A stretch of 64,000 nt of DNA from Dyadobacter sp. CY261. Lineage in GTDB: Bacteria > Bacteroidota > Bacteroidia > Cytophagales > Spirosomataceae. This document shows positions 52,036-60,799 of this stretch, piece after piece (positions within the stretch are counted from its first letter, which is position 1; each line of letters begins with the position of its first letter). The translations under genes and the position numbers were made by a program. Where the stretch lies: contig NZ_JAKCPW010000006.1 in assembly GCF_021440085.1 (NCBI RefSeq), forward strand, positions 452,067 through 516,066, given 5' to 3'. Below the pieces are notes generated by a model. It was not told the origin of the DNA, ran no database searches, and was given only the letters and a program-made list of their open reading frames with translations.

Positions 52036-52737
52036 TTATTTGCCGACCTGTCCCTCTAATAATCCCATATATTTCTTGGCATTCACCACTTCCGAGGAAA
52101 GTGGGAACTCGTCAACAACACGTTTATAGGACGCAACCGCGTCGGCAGGCTGGTTGGCCTTTTCCTGAGCAAGTGCAAGTTTCATCAGATAAACCGGTGT
52201 AAAATATTCATTTCTTTCATAATCAGCGGCTTTCTGATAATATGAAATAGCCTCGGCAGGCTGATTTTTTTCAAGATATGCATCTCCGATCAAAGACTGA
52301 GCACGTGCATGGATCAAAAGGTCAGAAGAACTGAATGATTGCAGACGGCTAATAGCATCGTCATATTTGCCTTGTTTAAGCAATGCCACACCCGCATAAA
52401 AGCTGGCCAGGTTGCTGGCGTCGGTCCCTTTATAATTATCGGCGATTGAAAGAAGTCCTTCGTTACCACCGCTTCCGTTTAATGCTTTTTGCAATGAATC
52501 AGCTTCAAAATCGTAAACAACACTTGCGAGCGCATTCTGAGCGGTGCCTTCCTGACCATCTATATAAAAACGGTAGCCGGCAAACCCTATAATAGCAACC
52601 AGAATAGCCCCTCCAAGTCCAAGTAGAACCTTACGGTTTTTTAGAAAAAAAACCTCTGCTTTATTGATCTGGCCTGCTAATGCCTCCGGAGATTCAATGA
52701 TTTCAATCCCGGATTCGCCCGTAATTTTCTTGCTCAT
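52036..52737 (-). CDS. TPR-repeat inner-membrane protein
   Basis: 233-aa protein with a basic cytosolic start (MSKKITGESGIEIIESPEALAGQINK), one transmembrane helix near residues 37-56 (VLLGLGGAILVAIIGFAGYRFY), and periplasmic tetratricopeptide repeats from residue 100 on (ASFYAGVALLKQGKYDDAISRL, AQSLIGDAYLEKNQPAEAISYYQ). The plan is like YfgM, an ancillary SecYEG partner. Other TPR helices could also fit, so only the topology is firm. The start at 52737 is used, and it precedes ribH on the same strand. Confidence 0.85.
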   Translation of the reverse strand: MSKKITGESGIEIIESPEALAGQINKAEVFFLKNRKVLLGLGGAILVAIIGFAGYRFYIDGQEGTAQNALASVVYDFEADSLQKALNGSGGNEGLLSIADNYKGTDASNLASFYAGVALLKQGKYDDAISRLQSFSSSDLLIHARAQSLIGDAYLEKNQPAEAISYYQKAADYERNEYFTPVYLMKLALAQEKANQPADAVASYKRVVDEFPLSSEVVNAKKYMGLLEGQVGK

Positions 52738-52913
52738 ATCAATTAATTCGATTTTGGAGTGCAAAGTTATGAAAAACTTATTAAGTCAAAACAAGTTAGG
52801 ACACAATTCTTTGCGCGATGCACTAATGGAGCGCTATTAATGAACGAATGGTAGGCGGTGACAAATGCATTGGAGGCTGTTCGATTTGTAAGTCAATGCA
52901 TTAATCAGTAAAC

Positions 52914-52951
52914 AAAAACTGCGCGGTGACCATGGTCACCGCGCAGTTTTT
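52914..52951 (-). terminator. Perfect 38-bp palindromic terminator after glyA
   Basis: The 38 bases from 52914 to 52951 are fully self-complementary about 52932/52933, with arms AAAAACTGCGCGGTGACC. A T-run continues. It lies 18 bases after the glyA stop on the minus strand. Confidence 0.9.
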
Positions 52952-52968
52952 AGCAATACCTATCTATA

Positions 52969-54270
52969 TCAGTACAATGGAAACTGTTTCATCCATTCGT
53001 TTACTTCTGTTTTCACCGCAGCGATTTTCGCGTCGTTGTCGTTATTAACCAGAACGGTATCAACTAACTCCACGATACGCTCCATATCTGCCTCAACCAG
53101 TCCGCGGGTCGTCATCGCAGCAGTTCCCACACGCATACCCGACGTTACCATGGGCGATTTGTCGTCGAAAGGCACCATATTCTTGTTGATGGTGATATCG
53201 GCTTTGATTAATGTGTTTTCAGCCAGCTTACCCGTAAATCCTGATTCAATACCGTTTTTAGTACGCAGGTCGATCAGCATGAGGTGGTTGTCGGTACCGC
53301 CTGAGATGATGCGGTAACCTTTATCCACAAATGCTTTGGCCATCGCCTGGGCATTTTTCGCAACCTGGGTTGCATAGTTATAATATCCTTCGCTCAAAGC
53401 TTCACCGAATGCAACGGCTTTGGCAGCGATAATGTGCTCCAAAGGACCGCCTTGTGTTCCAGGGAAAACGCCTGAATCCAAAAGCGACGACATGGTACGC
53501 AACTGGCCTTTCTGCGTTTTGATGCCAAATGGGTTTTCAAAATCATTACGCATCATGATCACACCGCCGCGTGGGCCGCGCAAAGTTTTGTGCGTTGTAG
53601 TTGTAACAATATGGCAGTGATCGAATGGATCTTTCAACAGTCCTTTGGCGATCAAGCCCGCAGGGTGGGAAATATCAGCCATCAGTAATGCACCAACCTG
53701 GTCGGCGATGGCACGCAGACGTTCGTAATCCCAGTCACGGCTATACGCAGACGCACCGCAGATCAAAAGCTTTGGACGTTCTTTCAATGCCGTTTCTTCC
53801 ACTTTATCCCAATCGATCAGACCGGTTTCCGCTTCAACCCCATAAAAAACAGGTTGAAAGTATTTACCTGAAATGTTCACCGGTGAACCGTGCGTAAGGT
53901 GGCCTCCATGAGAAAGATTAAAGCCCATGATCTTGTCGCCAGGGTTCAGGCAAGCAAGGAAAACAGCTGTATTGGCTTGTGCTCCCGAGTGTGGCTGTAC
54001 GTTAGCCCAGGTAGCACCAAAAAGTTCTTTCAAACGGTCGATCGCAATCTGTTCGATTTCGTCAACCACTTCGCAGCCGCCGTAGTAACGTTTACCCGGA
54101 AGACCTTCTGCATATTTGTTGGTCAACACACTTCCTGACGCCTCCATTACCTGACGGGAAGTGAAGTTTTCAGAAGCGATCAGTTCGATGCCAGACTCCT
54201 GGCGATGTTTTTCTCTGTTGATCAGATCAAAAATGGCGGTGTCACGTTCAACGCTGGTGAGAGTAGACAT
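52969..54270 (-). CDS. glyA: Serine hydroxymethyltransferase
   Basis: 433-aa PLP enzyme that makes glycine and 5,10-methylene-tetrahydrofolate from serine. The PLP lysine is in VTTTTHKTLRGPRGG near residue 229. Other motifs are ELIASENFTS, the LFGATWANVQPHSG loop near residue 92 and the C-terminal VTSGMRVGTAAMTTRG. The start at 54270 gives MSTLTSVERDTAIFDLI; a TTG-type longer frame to 54354 is not used. It is monocistronic, divergent from nagB. Confidence 0.97.
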   Translation of the reverse strand: MSTLTSVERDTAIFDLINREKHRQESGIELIASENFTSRQVMEASGSVLTNKYAEGLPGKRYYGGCEVVDEIEQIAIDRLKELFGATWANVQPHSGAQANTAVFLACLNPGDKIMGFNLSHGGHLTHGSPVNISGKYFQPVFYGVEAETGLIDWDKVEETALKERPKLLICGASAYSRDWDYERLRAIADQVGALLMADISHPAGLIAKGLLKDPFDHCHIVTTTTHKTLRGPRGGVIMMRNDFENPFGIKTQKGQLRTMSSLLDSGVFPGTQGGPLEHIIAAKAVAFGEALSEGYYNYATQVAKNAQAMAKAFVDKGYRIISGGTDNHLMLIDLRTKNGIESGFTGKLAENTLIKADITINKNMVPFDDKSPMVTSGMRVGTAAMTTRGLVEADMERIVELVDTVLVNNDNDAKIAAVKTEVNEWMKQFPLY

Positions 54271-54587
54271 GGGATTTGTCAGAAAAATGGTGTGATATTT
54301 CGTGGAATAAGCCGCAAAAATACGAGCAATTATTTTGGAATAAAATACTAACACTTACTTTATATTTAAAGTGCCAATGCGCTAGTTTACATTAGCAGAG
54401 CAAATAGCCCACAAAGGGGCGACAGGCGTAATTTTAAGTGTAAGTTATTTCTTAAATTATTTTAAGAATAATTGTTTTCCGTTGTACTTTTGTAGTCAAT
54501 TCGTTCGTGCGTGATCGAACACATGAGTAACTTGCAGTTTAATCCTAAGTCTATTCACGAAACTCTTACATCATTTAACTTTAAGTT
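54271..54587. promoter_or_regulatory. Divergent promoter region between glyA and nagB
   Basis: 317 bases with no gene. On the plus strand TACTTTTG at 54485-54492 fits a -7 box and lies 96 bases before nagB. On the minus strand TATTTTTG at 54315-54322 fits one for glyA. No -33 TTTG is convincing for either. Confidence 0.45.
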
Positions 54588-56564
54588 ATGAGCCAACAAG
54601 CGGTAAGTCCACAAACAATCCTGATGCAAGCTTCCAGCAATGGAAAAGGCACTACCGGCACCATAGGGCAACCCATCACCTATGAAAAAATCCCGACGCA
54701 GATTTTTGCCGATTCGAAAGAGGCGTCCTATGCGGTAGCAAAAGAGATCTCGGACCTCATCCGTCAGAAACAAAAGGAAGGTAAACCTTGTGTTTTGGGA
54801 CTCGCGACAGGCTCTTCCCCAAAGACAGTTTACGCGATCCTTGTGCGTATGCACCGTGAAGAAGGTTTGAGCTTTAAGAATGTGATTTCTTTTAACCTGG
54901 ATGAGTATTACCAGATGGAACCGGACTCCATTTACAGCTACCACCGGTTCATGAAAGAGCAGTTATTCGATCATGTAGACATTCCGAAAGAAAACTATTT
55001 CTTGCCCGATGGTACAGTTCCTGCACCATTGCTGCGCGATTACTGCGCTTCTTATGAAAATAAAATCAATGCGGTGGGCGGACTGGACTTCCAGTTGCTT
55101 GGTATCGGTGGTAACGGCCACATCGGTTTCAACGAGCCGGGCTCGCTTATCAACTCGCATACACGCCTCATCACGCTTGACCACTCAACCCGCGCCGCTG
55201 CCAGCATGGAGTTCGGTGGCTTGCACAATGTACCACGCAAAGCAATCACGTTGGGTGTAGCACCTATTTTGAATGCCCGCCGCGTAGTATTGCTGGCCTG
55301 GGGTGAAAGAAAAGCACAGGTTATCAAAGGTGCTGTTGAAGGCCCTGTTTCAGAGCTGAACCCTGCTTCTTACCTGCAAGCACATACTGACGTTTCGTTC
55401 GTAGTGGACGAAAGCGCGGCTACCGAGCTAACCCGCATTAAAACGCCTTGGGCGGTTGATTCGGTGATCTGGGATAATAAAATGATCAAGAAAGCGGTGA
55501 CCCATTTGTCGCAGACCTTGAAAAAGCCGATCCTTAAACTGACCGATAAAGATTATAATGACAATGGTATGAGCGATTTGCTGGCACAATATGGCGCCGG
55601 CTATGAGATCAATATCAATGTATTTAACCAATTACAGAATACCATCACCGGATGGCCGGGCGGTAAGCCCAATGCGGATGATACCCATCGTCCAGAACGT
55701 GCACAGCCTGCGAAAAAACGCGTGCTAATCTTTAGCCCGCACCCCGATGACGACATCATTTCAATGGGTGGTACTTTCCAACGACTTGTTGATCAGGGTC
55801 ATGAGGTTCACGTGGCTTACCAGACTTCCGGAAACATTGCCGTAGCGGACGACGAGGCATTGCGCTTTATCGATTTCGTGGTTGACTTCAATAAAGGATT
55901 TGAAATAGAAAGTCCGAATGCCAACAAACTTTTTCTTGATGCGAAAGAGTTTTTAAGGCATACTAAAAACAGTGAAATCGATAGTCCGGAGGTTCGTAAG
56001 GTAAAAGGTCTGATTCGTCGCGGAGAGGCCAAGGCTACCTGCCGCTTCGTAGGAGTTCCTACCAGCCAGGCTCATTTTCTGGATATGCCTTTCTACGAAA
56101 CCGGAACCGTTCAGAAAAAACCGATCGGTGAAGAAGATATCAAGATCATTGAAAACCTGATCGAAGAAGTGAAGCCGCACCAGATCTACGCTGCCGGTGA
56201 CTTTGCCGACCCGCATGGAACGCACAAGGTTTGCTGGGACGCTATCGAAGCCGCGTTGCAACGTTCGAAACACAAGAATTTCATGAAGGACTGCTGGGTA
56301 TGGCTGTACCGCGGCGCGTGGGCTGAATGGGATATTTATGAAATCGAAATGGCTGTACCTATGAGCCCCGACCAGGTACTGAAAAAGCGCCAGGGAATAT
56401 TCAAGCATCAGTCGCAGAAAGACGGCGTGGTGTTCCAGGGTGAAGATTCACGTGAATTCTGGCAACGTGCCGAAGAGCGGAACCGCGGAACGGCGCATTT
56501 GTACGATTCCCTTGGCCTGGCCGAGTATGAGGCAATGGAAGCCTTTGTACGCTGGAAATTTTAA
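54588..56564 (+). CDS. nagB: Glucosamine-6-phosphate deaminase fused to a PIG-L/LmbE domain
   Basis: 658-aa fusion. Residues about 40-340 are a NagB deaminase with FNLDEYYQM, LLGIGGNGHIGFNEPGS and HSTRAAASMEFGG, which converts glucosamine 6-phosphate to fructose 6-phosphate. From about residue 383 the PIG-L/LmbE domain begins VLIFSPHPDDDIISMGGTFQRL with its metal HxDD set, and GDFADPHGTHKVCW lies near residue 540. PIG-L enzymes are de-N-acetylases, so the fusion could join deacetylation and deamination of amino sugars. The two-domain form is known in Bacteroidota. It begins 317 bp after glyA on the opposite strand. Confidence 0.9.
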   Translation: MSQQAVSPQTILMQASSNGKGTTGTIGQPITYEKIPTQIFADSKEASYAVAKEISDLIRQKQKEGKPCVLGLATGSSPKTVYAILVRMHREEGLSFKNVISFNLDEYYQMEPDSIYSYHRFMKEQLFDHVDIPKENYFLPDGTVPAPLLRDYCASYENKINAVGGLDFQLLGIGGNGHIGFNEPGSLINSHTRLITLDHSTRAAASMEFGGLHNVPRKAITLGVAPILNARRVVLLAWGERKAQVIKGAVEGPVSELNPASYLQAHTDVSFVVDESAATELTRIKTPWAVDSVIWDNKMIKKAVTHLSQTLKKPILKLTDKDYNDNGMSDLLAQYGAGYEININVFNQLQNTITGWPGGKPNADDTHRPERAQPAKKRVLIFSPHPDDDIISMGGTFQRLVDQGHEVHVAYQTSGNIAVADDEALRFIDFVVDFNKGFEIESPNANKLFLDAKEFLRHTKNSEIDSPEVRKVKGLIRRGEAKATCRFVGVPTSQAHFLDMPFYETGTVQKKPIGEEDIKIIENLIEEVKPHQIYAAGDFADPHGTHKVCWDAIEAALQRSKHKNFMKDCWVWLYRGAWAEWDIYEIEMAVPMSPDQVLKKRQGIFKHQSQKDGVVFQGEDSREFWQRAEERNRGTAHLYDSLGLAEYEAMEAFVRWKF

Positions 56565-56580
56565 GCGAATACCATCAATA

Positions 56581-56609
56581 AAAATAGCCCGGAGATTCCG
56601 GGCTATTTT
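56581..56609 (+). terminator. Intrinsic terminator after the nagB fusion
   Basis: AAAATAGCCCGGA (56581-56593) pairs exactly with TCCGGGCTATTTT (56597-56609) with a 3-base loop, followed by a T-run. It starts 17 bases past the stop. Confidence 0.9.
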
Positions 56610-56656
56610 TATTTTATATCTACCTGATATACTAATTAATAAATCTGTATTCGGTT

Positions 56657-56821
56657 CTATAATTCCATATCGGCCCACATCCTGTGCGCCATCTTCTCGA
56701 CCATATTGATAACGCCTTGTACGGCACCAAAAATGATACATAATGGCAGAATGACCGGCAGAAATATCAGCCATTGCAATGCCATCGTAAAATTAAATCT
56801 CTTGATAATTGGCGTTTTCAT
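56657..56821 (-). CDS. Small membrane protein (54 aa)
   Basis: A 54-aa ORF (MKTPIIKRFNFTMALQW to MVEKMAHRMWADMEL) that I do not recognise. It has one strong transmembrane stretch (ALQWLIFLPVILPLCIIF, about residues 14-31) with a basic N-terminal flank and an amphipathic C-terminal helix. Composition is even and codon use looks natural, unlike the shadow frames around it. It lies alone between two plus-strand genes, 49 bases after the nagB terminator. A single-pass regulator or small transport subunit is possible. Confidence 0.6.
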   Translation of the reverse strand: MKTPIIKRFNFTMALQWLIFLPVILPLCIIFGAVQGVINMVEKMAHRMWADMEL

Positions 56822-57065
56822 AACAGGGTCAGGTGCTTGTTAACGTAGGTTATGTATCCCAAGTTATACAAATAATTAATGGCCGACAACTTTTTTAGTC
56901 TATCAACGACTAATTTTCATATAAAATTTGAATAAATAATGTAATTATTTCAATTGGATATTATGGAAAAGTAAAACAGCCCGATTTGTTACCCGCCATT
57001 ATTAACCAGGCAGTAAAAAAAAATTTTGTTTATTTGTTATAGTAAAGTTAACTGCCACTTCCCAA

Positions 57066-58952
57066 ATGCCTTCATCCGACATCATACAACTATTACCCGA
57101 TTCCATAGCCAACCAAATTGCCGCAGGGGAGGTCGTTCAGCGCCCCGCTTCGGTAGTAAAAGAGCTTATGGAAAATGCGATCGATGCGAAGGCTACCCAG
57201 GTCCAGGTGATTCTTCGCGAGGCTGGCCGAACGTTGATCCAGGTAATTGATAACGGTTCCGGAATGTCGGAAACCGACGCCCGGATGTGCTTTGAGCGAC
57301 ATGCTACCTCCAAGATCAGGCAGTCGGAAGACTTATTCAGAATAAGGACGATGGGTTTCAGAGGAGAAGCGTTGGCTTCCATCGCGGCTGTGGCACAGGT
57401 TGAACTCCGAACCCGGCAGGAACCCGATGAAGTAGGTACATTGATTCGTATTGATGGTTCGGATATAAAAACACAAGAGCCTATCGCTTGTCCGAGAGGC
57501 ACTAACTTTTCGATCCGAAACCTGTTTTTCAATGTCCCGGCACGTAGAAACTTCCTGAAGTCGAATTCGGTTGAAATGCGGCATGTGCTGGATGAATTTC
57601 AGCGCATTGCGTTGGCTAACCCGGAAGTAGGCTTTACACTGCATCATAACGACACAGAGGTTTTCAACCTGCAATCGGTTAAACTGGTCAAGAGGATCAT
57701 TGACATTTACGGCAAAAGTTATCGGGAACAATTGGCCTATTGCCAGGAAGAAACTTCTTATATCAATGTGCGGGGTTACATTGGCAAGCCCGAATTTGCG
57801 CGCAAGACACGCGGCGAGCAGTTCTTTTTTGTGAATGACCGATTCATCAAGCATAATTACATGCATCACGCGGTGATCAGCGCTTTTGATGGAACTATCC
57901 CGGAAGGCAGCCACCCGTTTTACGTGTTGTTCATCGAAATCGACCCGTCGCACATCGATATAAACATTCACCCGACCAAAACAGAGATCAAGTTCGACGA
58001 CGAGCGTTCGGTATATGCAATCATCATGGCTGCAGTCAAAAAGGCGGTAGGTGTTTATAATCTATCACAATCCATCGACTTCGAGGAAAACATTAATTTT
58101 CTCAATCCGACACCTACTGAAGCAAATAACAACCTTATACCTCGCACAGTAATGCCCGACTGGGCTGCGCAACCGCGCAAAAGTGAGGGCAGCAACTCCA
58201 AATCGAACCTGACAAATTGGAGCAAACTTTTCGAAGGGTTGCAAAATACAGAAGACAGGCACCGCGAGCTGGATGCATTCGAAATGGGTGCAACAGCCAA
58301 TTCGAGGCCCGTCTATCAGGAACAAGCCAAAACCGTTGCCAGCAAGGTGAACCGAATGGCTTCAGAAGTAATTGCTGCCCCAGAGGCTGATGCATTGCTT
58401 TTCCAGCTCCACAACCGCTACATTTTATCGCAGGTCAAAGACGGGATCATGCTGATCGACCAGAAGGCAGCCTATGAACGCATTCTATACGAGAGATACC
58501 GTAAAATGCTGATCAATCGCAACGGAGCCTGCCAGCAACTACTTTTTCCAAAAACCATCCGGTTAACTCATTCCGATATGCAACTGGTGAATGAGACGAA
58601 AAAGGAAATCCGCAGCCTTGGGTTTGAGTTTGACGAATTCGGATCGAACGAATTGATCATTCGTGGCATTCCGGCCGATTTGCCGGAAGAAAGCGAGCAG
58701 GATCTGTTTGAAGAACTAATCGAGCAACTTAAACAGAGTTATTCCGACCTTAAACTCAACAAGCCGGAAAGTCTGTCGCGGTCGCTGGCAAAGCGTTTCT
58801 CTGTCCGGTACGCGGTAAAATTGTCGCACATGGAAATACACACATTGATGAACCAGCTATTTTCATCATCCGACCCGAACAGAACGCCCGGCGGTGAGCC
58901 GATCATTGTTCTTCTGACGATGGACAAGCTGGCCAATATATTCCGGGGTTGA
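57066..58952 (+). CDS. mutL: DNA mismatch repair protein MutL
   Basis: 628-aa GHKL ATPase that couples MutS to downstream repair. The N-terminal ATPase has ELMENAIDAKATQVQV (Mg2+ and ATP), IDNGSGM and FRGEALASIAAVA. The C-terminal domain keeps the dimerisation fold. The metal motif that reads DQHA(x2)E(x4)E in active endonucleases is here DQKAAYERILYE, and the last motif reads RTPGGEP instead of CPHGRP. Nicking activity is therefore doubtful. MutL without the endonuclease is reported for other Bacteroidota, so it may rely on another nuclease. Confidence 0.92.
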   Translation: MPSSDIIQLLPDSIANQIAAGEVVQRPASVVKELMENAIDAKATQVQVILREAGRTLIQVIDNGSGMSETDARMCFERHATSKIRQSEDLFRIRTMGFRGEALASIAAVAQVELRTRQEPDEVGTLIRIDGSDIKTQEPIACPRGTNFSIRNLFFNVPARRNFLKSNSVEMRHVLDEFQRIALANPEVGFTLHHNDTEVFNLQSVKLVKRIIDIYGKSYREQLAYCQEETSYINVRGYIGKPEFARKTRGEQFFFVNDRFIKHNYMHHAVISAFDGTIPEGSHPFYVLFIEIDPSHIDINIHPTKTEIKFDDERSVYAIIMAAVKKAVGVYNLSQSIDFEENINFLNPTPTEANNNLIPRTVMPDWAAQPRKSEGSNSKSNLTNWSKLFEGLQNTEDRHRELDAFEMGATANSRPVYQEQAKTVASKVNRMASEVIAAPEADALLFQLHNRYILSQVKDGIMLIDQKAAYERILYERYRKMLINRNGACQQLLFPKTIRLTHSDMQLVNETKKEIRSLGFEFDEFGSNELIIRGIPADLPEESEQDLFEELIEQLKQSYSDLKLNKPESLSRSLAKRFSVRYAVKLSHMEIHTLMNQLFSSSDPNRTPGGEPIIVLLTMDKLANIFRG

Positions 58953-59010
58953 GAACAAAAACCGGATATATACAGTTTATTGGAGATAAATATTTGAATT
59001 TGAACAAAAT

Positions 59011-59796
59011 ATGTTAGCCATAACCCCCACGGTAAGAAATTTATTAATCCTGAATATTCTATTCTACTTTATCGATTCTTCTGTTTTCAGCCTTAAAAGC
59101 CAGTTTGCACTGATGCCCGTGCTGTCACCGGAGTTTCACATTTTCCAGTTTGTCTCCTACATGTTCCTGCACAGCGGCATTGGCCATTTGTTCAGCAACA
59201 TGTTTGGTTTGATCATGTTCGGGCCGTTATTAGAAAGGATGTGGGGACCTAAACGCTTCCTGATTTTTTACTTTGTAACTGGTATCGGTGCTGGGCTTTT
59301 ATTCTCTGGAATAGGCTTTTACGAGAATTACCAGCTAGCGAATGCTGTTGACTTATTTACCCAGAATCCAAGTCCCGATGCTCTCGCGGATTTTCTCAGC
59401 AAACACGCTGAACGATACTATGAACCCAGTCTTGATTTTTTGAATTCATTTGAAGGAAATCCAACCAATTCCGTGTATATTCAAAACAGTATTAGGCTGG
59501 TACAAAGCGTGTTTGCAAATACTATCAGCATACCTATGGTCGGGGCCTCAGGGGCAATTTTTGGGATTCTGATGGCGTTTGGTTTGTTGTTTCCAAATAC
59601 AGAGCTTTTTCTCCTTTTCGTCCCATTCCCGATAAAGGCGAAATATTTTGTCGCTTTTTACGGGCTTTTTGAATTGTACTCAGGGATACAAAATGCTCAA
59701 TCTGATAATGTTGCCCATTTCGCGCACATTGGAGGAATGCTATTTGCATATATATTGTTGCGTTACTGGGGTACGCAAAAATCAAATTTCTATTAG
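59011..59796 (+). CDS. Rhomboid intramembrane serine protease (copy 1)
   Basis: 261-aa integral membrane protease with six transmembrane helices. The catalytic Ser is in VGASGAIFGIL near residue 184 (GxSG) and the catalytic His in FAHIGGMLFAY near residue 240. The L1 loop FVSYMFLHSGIGHLFSNMFGL near residue 50 has the conserved HxxxHxxxN pattern. An inserted loop of about 60 residues sits between helix 3 and the catalytic helix. It abuts a second rhomboid gene with a gap of 3 bases. Confidence 0.92.
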   Translation: MLAITPTVRNLLILNILFYFIDSSVFSLKSQFALMPVLSPEFHIFQFVSYMFLHSGIGHLFSNMFGLIMFGPLLERMWGPKRFLIFYFVTGIGAGLLFSGIGFYENYQLANAVDLFTQNPSPDALADFLSKHAERYYEPSLDFLNSFEGNPTNSVYIQNSIRLVQSVFANTISIPMVGASGAIFGILMAFGLLFPNTELFLLFVPFPIKAKYFVAFYGLFELYSGIQNAQSDNVAHFAHIGGMLFAYILLRYWGTQKSNFY

Positions 59797-59799
59797 AAG

Positions 59800-60714
59800 A
59801 TGAGCAATATTGTTGACGACGTAAAACGGGAGTTCGCGAAATCCGAGAATGCACTGGTAAAGATTATTCTGGTAAACACGGCAGTATTCCTGGTTTTGCT
59901 GCTCATGAAAATTGTGTTGACCCTGTCACAATCTTCAAATATATATGCTCTGCTGATCAACATGTTACAGCTTCCGGCTGCAACGCAGGAATTCATCTAT
60001 AAGCCCTGGACACTCGTCACGTACTTCTTCACACACGACGATATTTTTCACATCCTCTTCAACATGCTCTTCCTGTATTGGTTTGGAAAGCTGGTGGATG
60101 AGTATCTTGGAGCAAAAAGGGTTGTGGCGCTTTACCTGCTCGGTGGGATTGCGGGTGGGTTAATTTACATCGTGCTTTATAATTTGCTGCCCTACTTCCA
60201 GGCACATATTGAAGGATCCAGAATGTTAGGTGCCTCAGCCGCGGCATTTTCTGTGGCGGTCGGAGCTTCGACTTTACTCCCGAACTATACATTTAACCTG
60301 ATATTTCTCGGGCCGGTACGGATTAAGTTTATCGCATTATTTTACATTATTTTGTCACTTGCGCAGACGGTTGGGCCCAATGCTGGCGGCAATCTTGCGC
60401 ATTTAGGGGGAGCATTTACAGGCTATATATTCATCAAACTGCTGCAAAACGGGACAGATTTGGGAAAACCCATCTATGGCCTACTTTCGGTGTGGTCACG
60501 TATTTTCCGCAGACGCCCGTCCATGCAGGTAACCTATCGTGAAAGACAGGTATATCGCAGCACAAGCGTATATTCATCATCTTCATCGGGCACTATCGAA
60601 ATGCCTGATCAAATGGAGATCGATTCTATCCTGGATAAGATCTCAAAATCAGGTTACGAGAGCCTGACGCGTGAAGAGAAACAAAAGTTGTTCAAGGCAA
60701 GCCAACAAAAATAA
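59800..60714 (+). CDS. Rhomboid-family protein with a cytosolic tail (copy 2)
   Basis: 304-aa paralogue with six helices. It has FFTHDDIFHILFNMLFLYWFG, a catalytic-type GASAAAFSVAVG (GxSA) near residue 147 and NLAHLGGAFTGYI near residue 201. The serine motif is GASA rather than GASG, which some active rhomboids also show. A soluble C-terminal tail (residues 220-304) is basic, then Ser-rich (STSVYSSSSSG), and ends in a helical IDSILDKISKSGYESLTREEKQKL segment. It ends 85 bp before dxs. Confidence 0.88.
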   Translation: MSNIVDDVKREFAKSENALVKIILVNTAVFLVLLLMKIVLTLSQSSNIYALLINMLQLPAATQEFIYKPWTLVTYFFTHDDIFHILFNMLFLYWFGKLVDEYLGAKRVVALYLLGGIAGGLIYIVLYNLLPYFQAHIEGSRMLGASAAAFSVAVGASTLLPNYTFNLIFLGPVRIKFIALFYIILSLAQTVGPNAGGNLAHLGGAFTGYIFIKLLQNGTDLGKPIYGLLSVWSRIFRRRPSMQVTYRERQVYRSTSVYSSSSSGTIEMPDQMEIDSILDKISKSGYESLTREEKQKLFKASQQK

Positions 60715-60739
60715 TAGTCGCGGTTAATGCGTATTTGCT

Positions 60740-60747
60740 TAATTTTG
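60740..60747 (+). promoter_or_regulatory. Candidate -7 box (TAATTTTG) of dxs
   Basis: TAATTTTG fits TAnnTTTG and lies 53 bases before the dxs start. No clear -33 element is seen. Confidence 0.35.
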
Positions 60748-60799
60748 TGACTATTTAGAAAAGCGGACAGCTAATAAATTGATTCAATAGCCCTATGGT

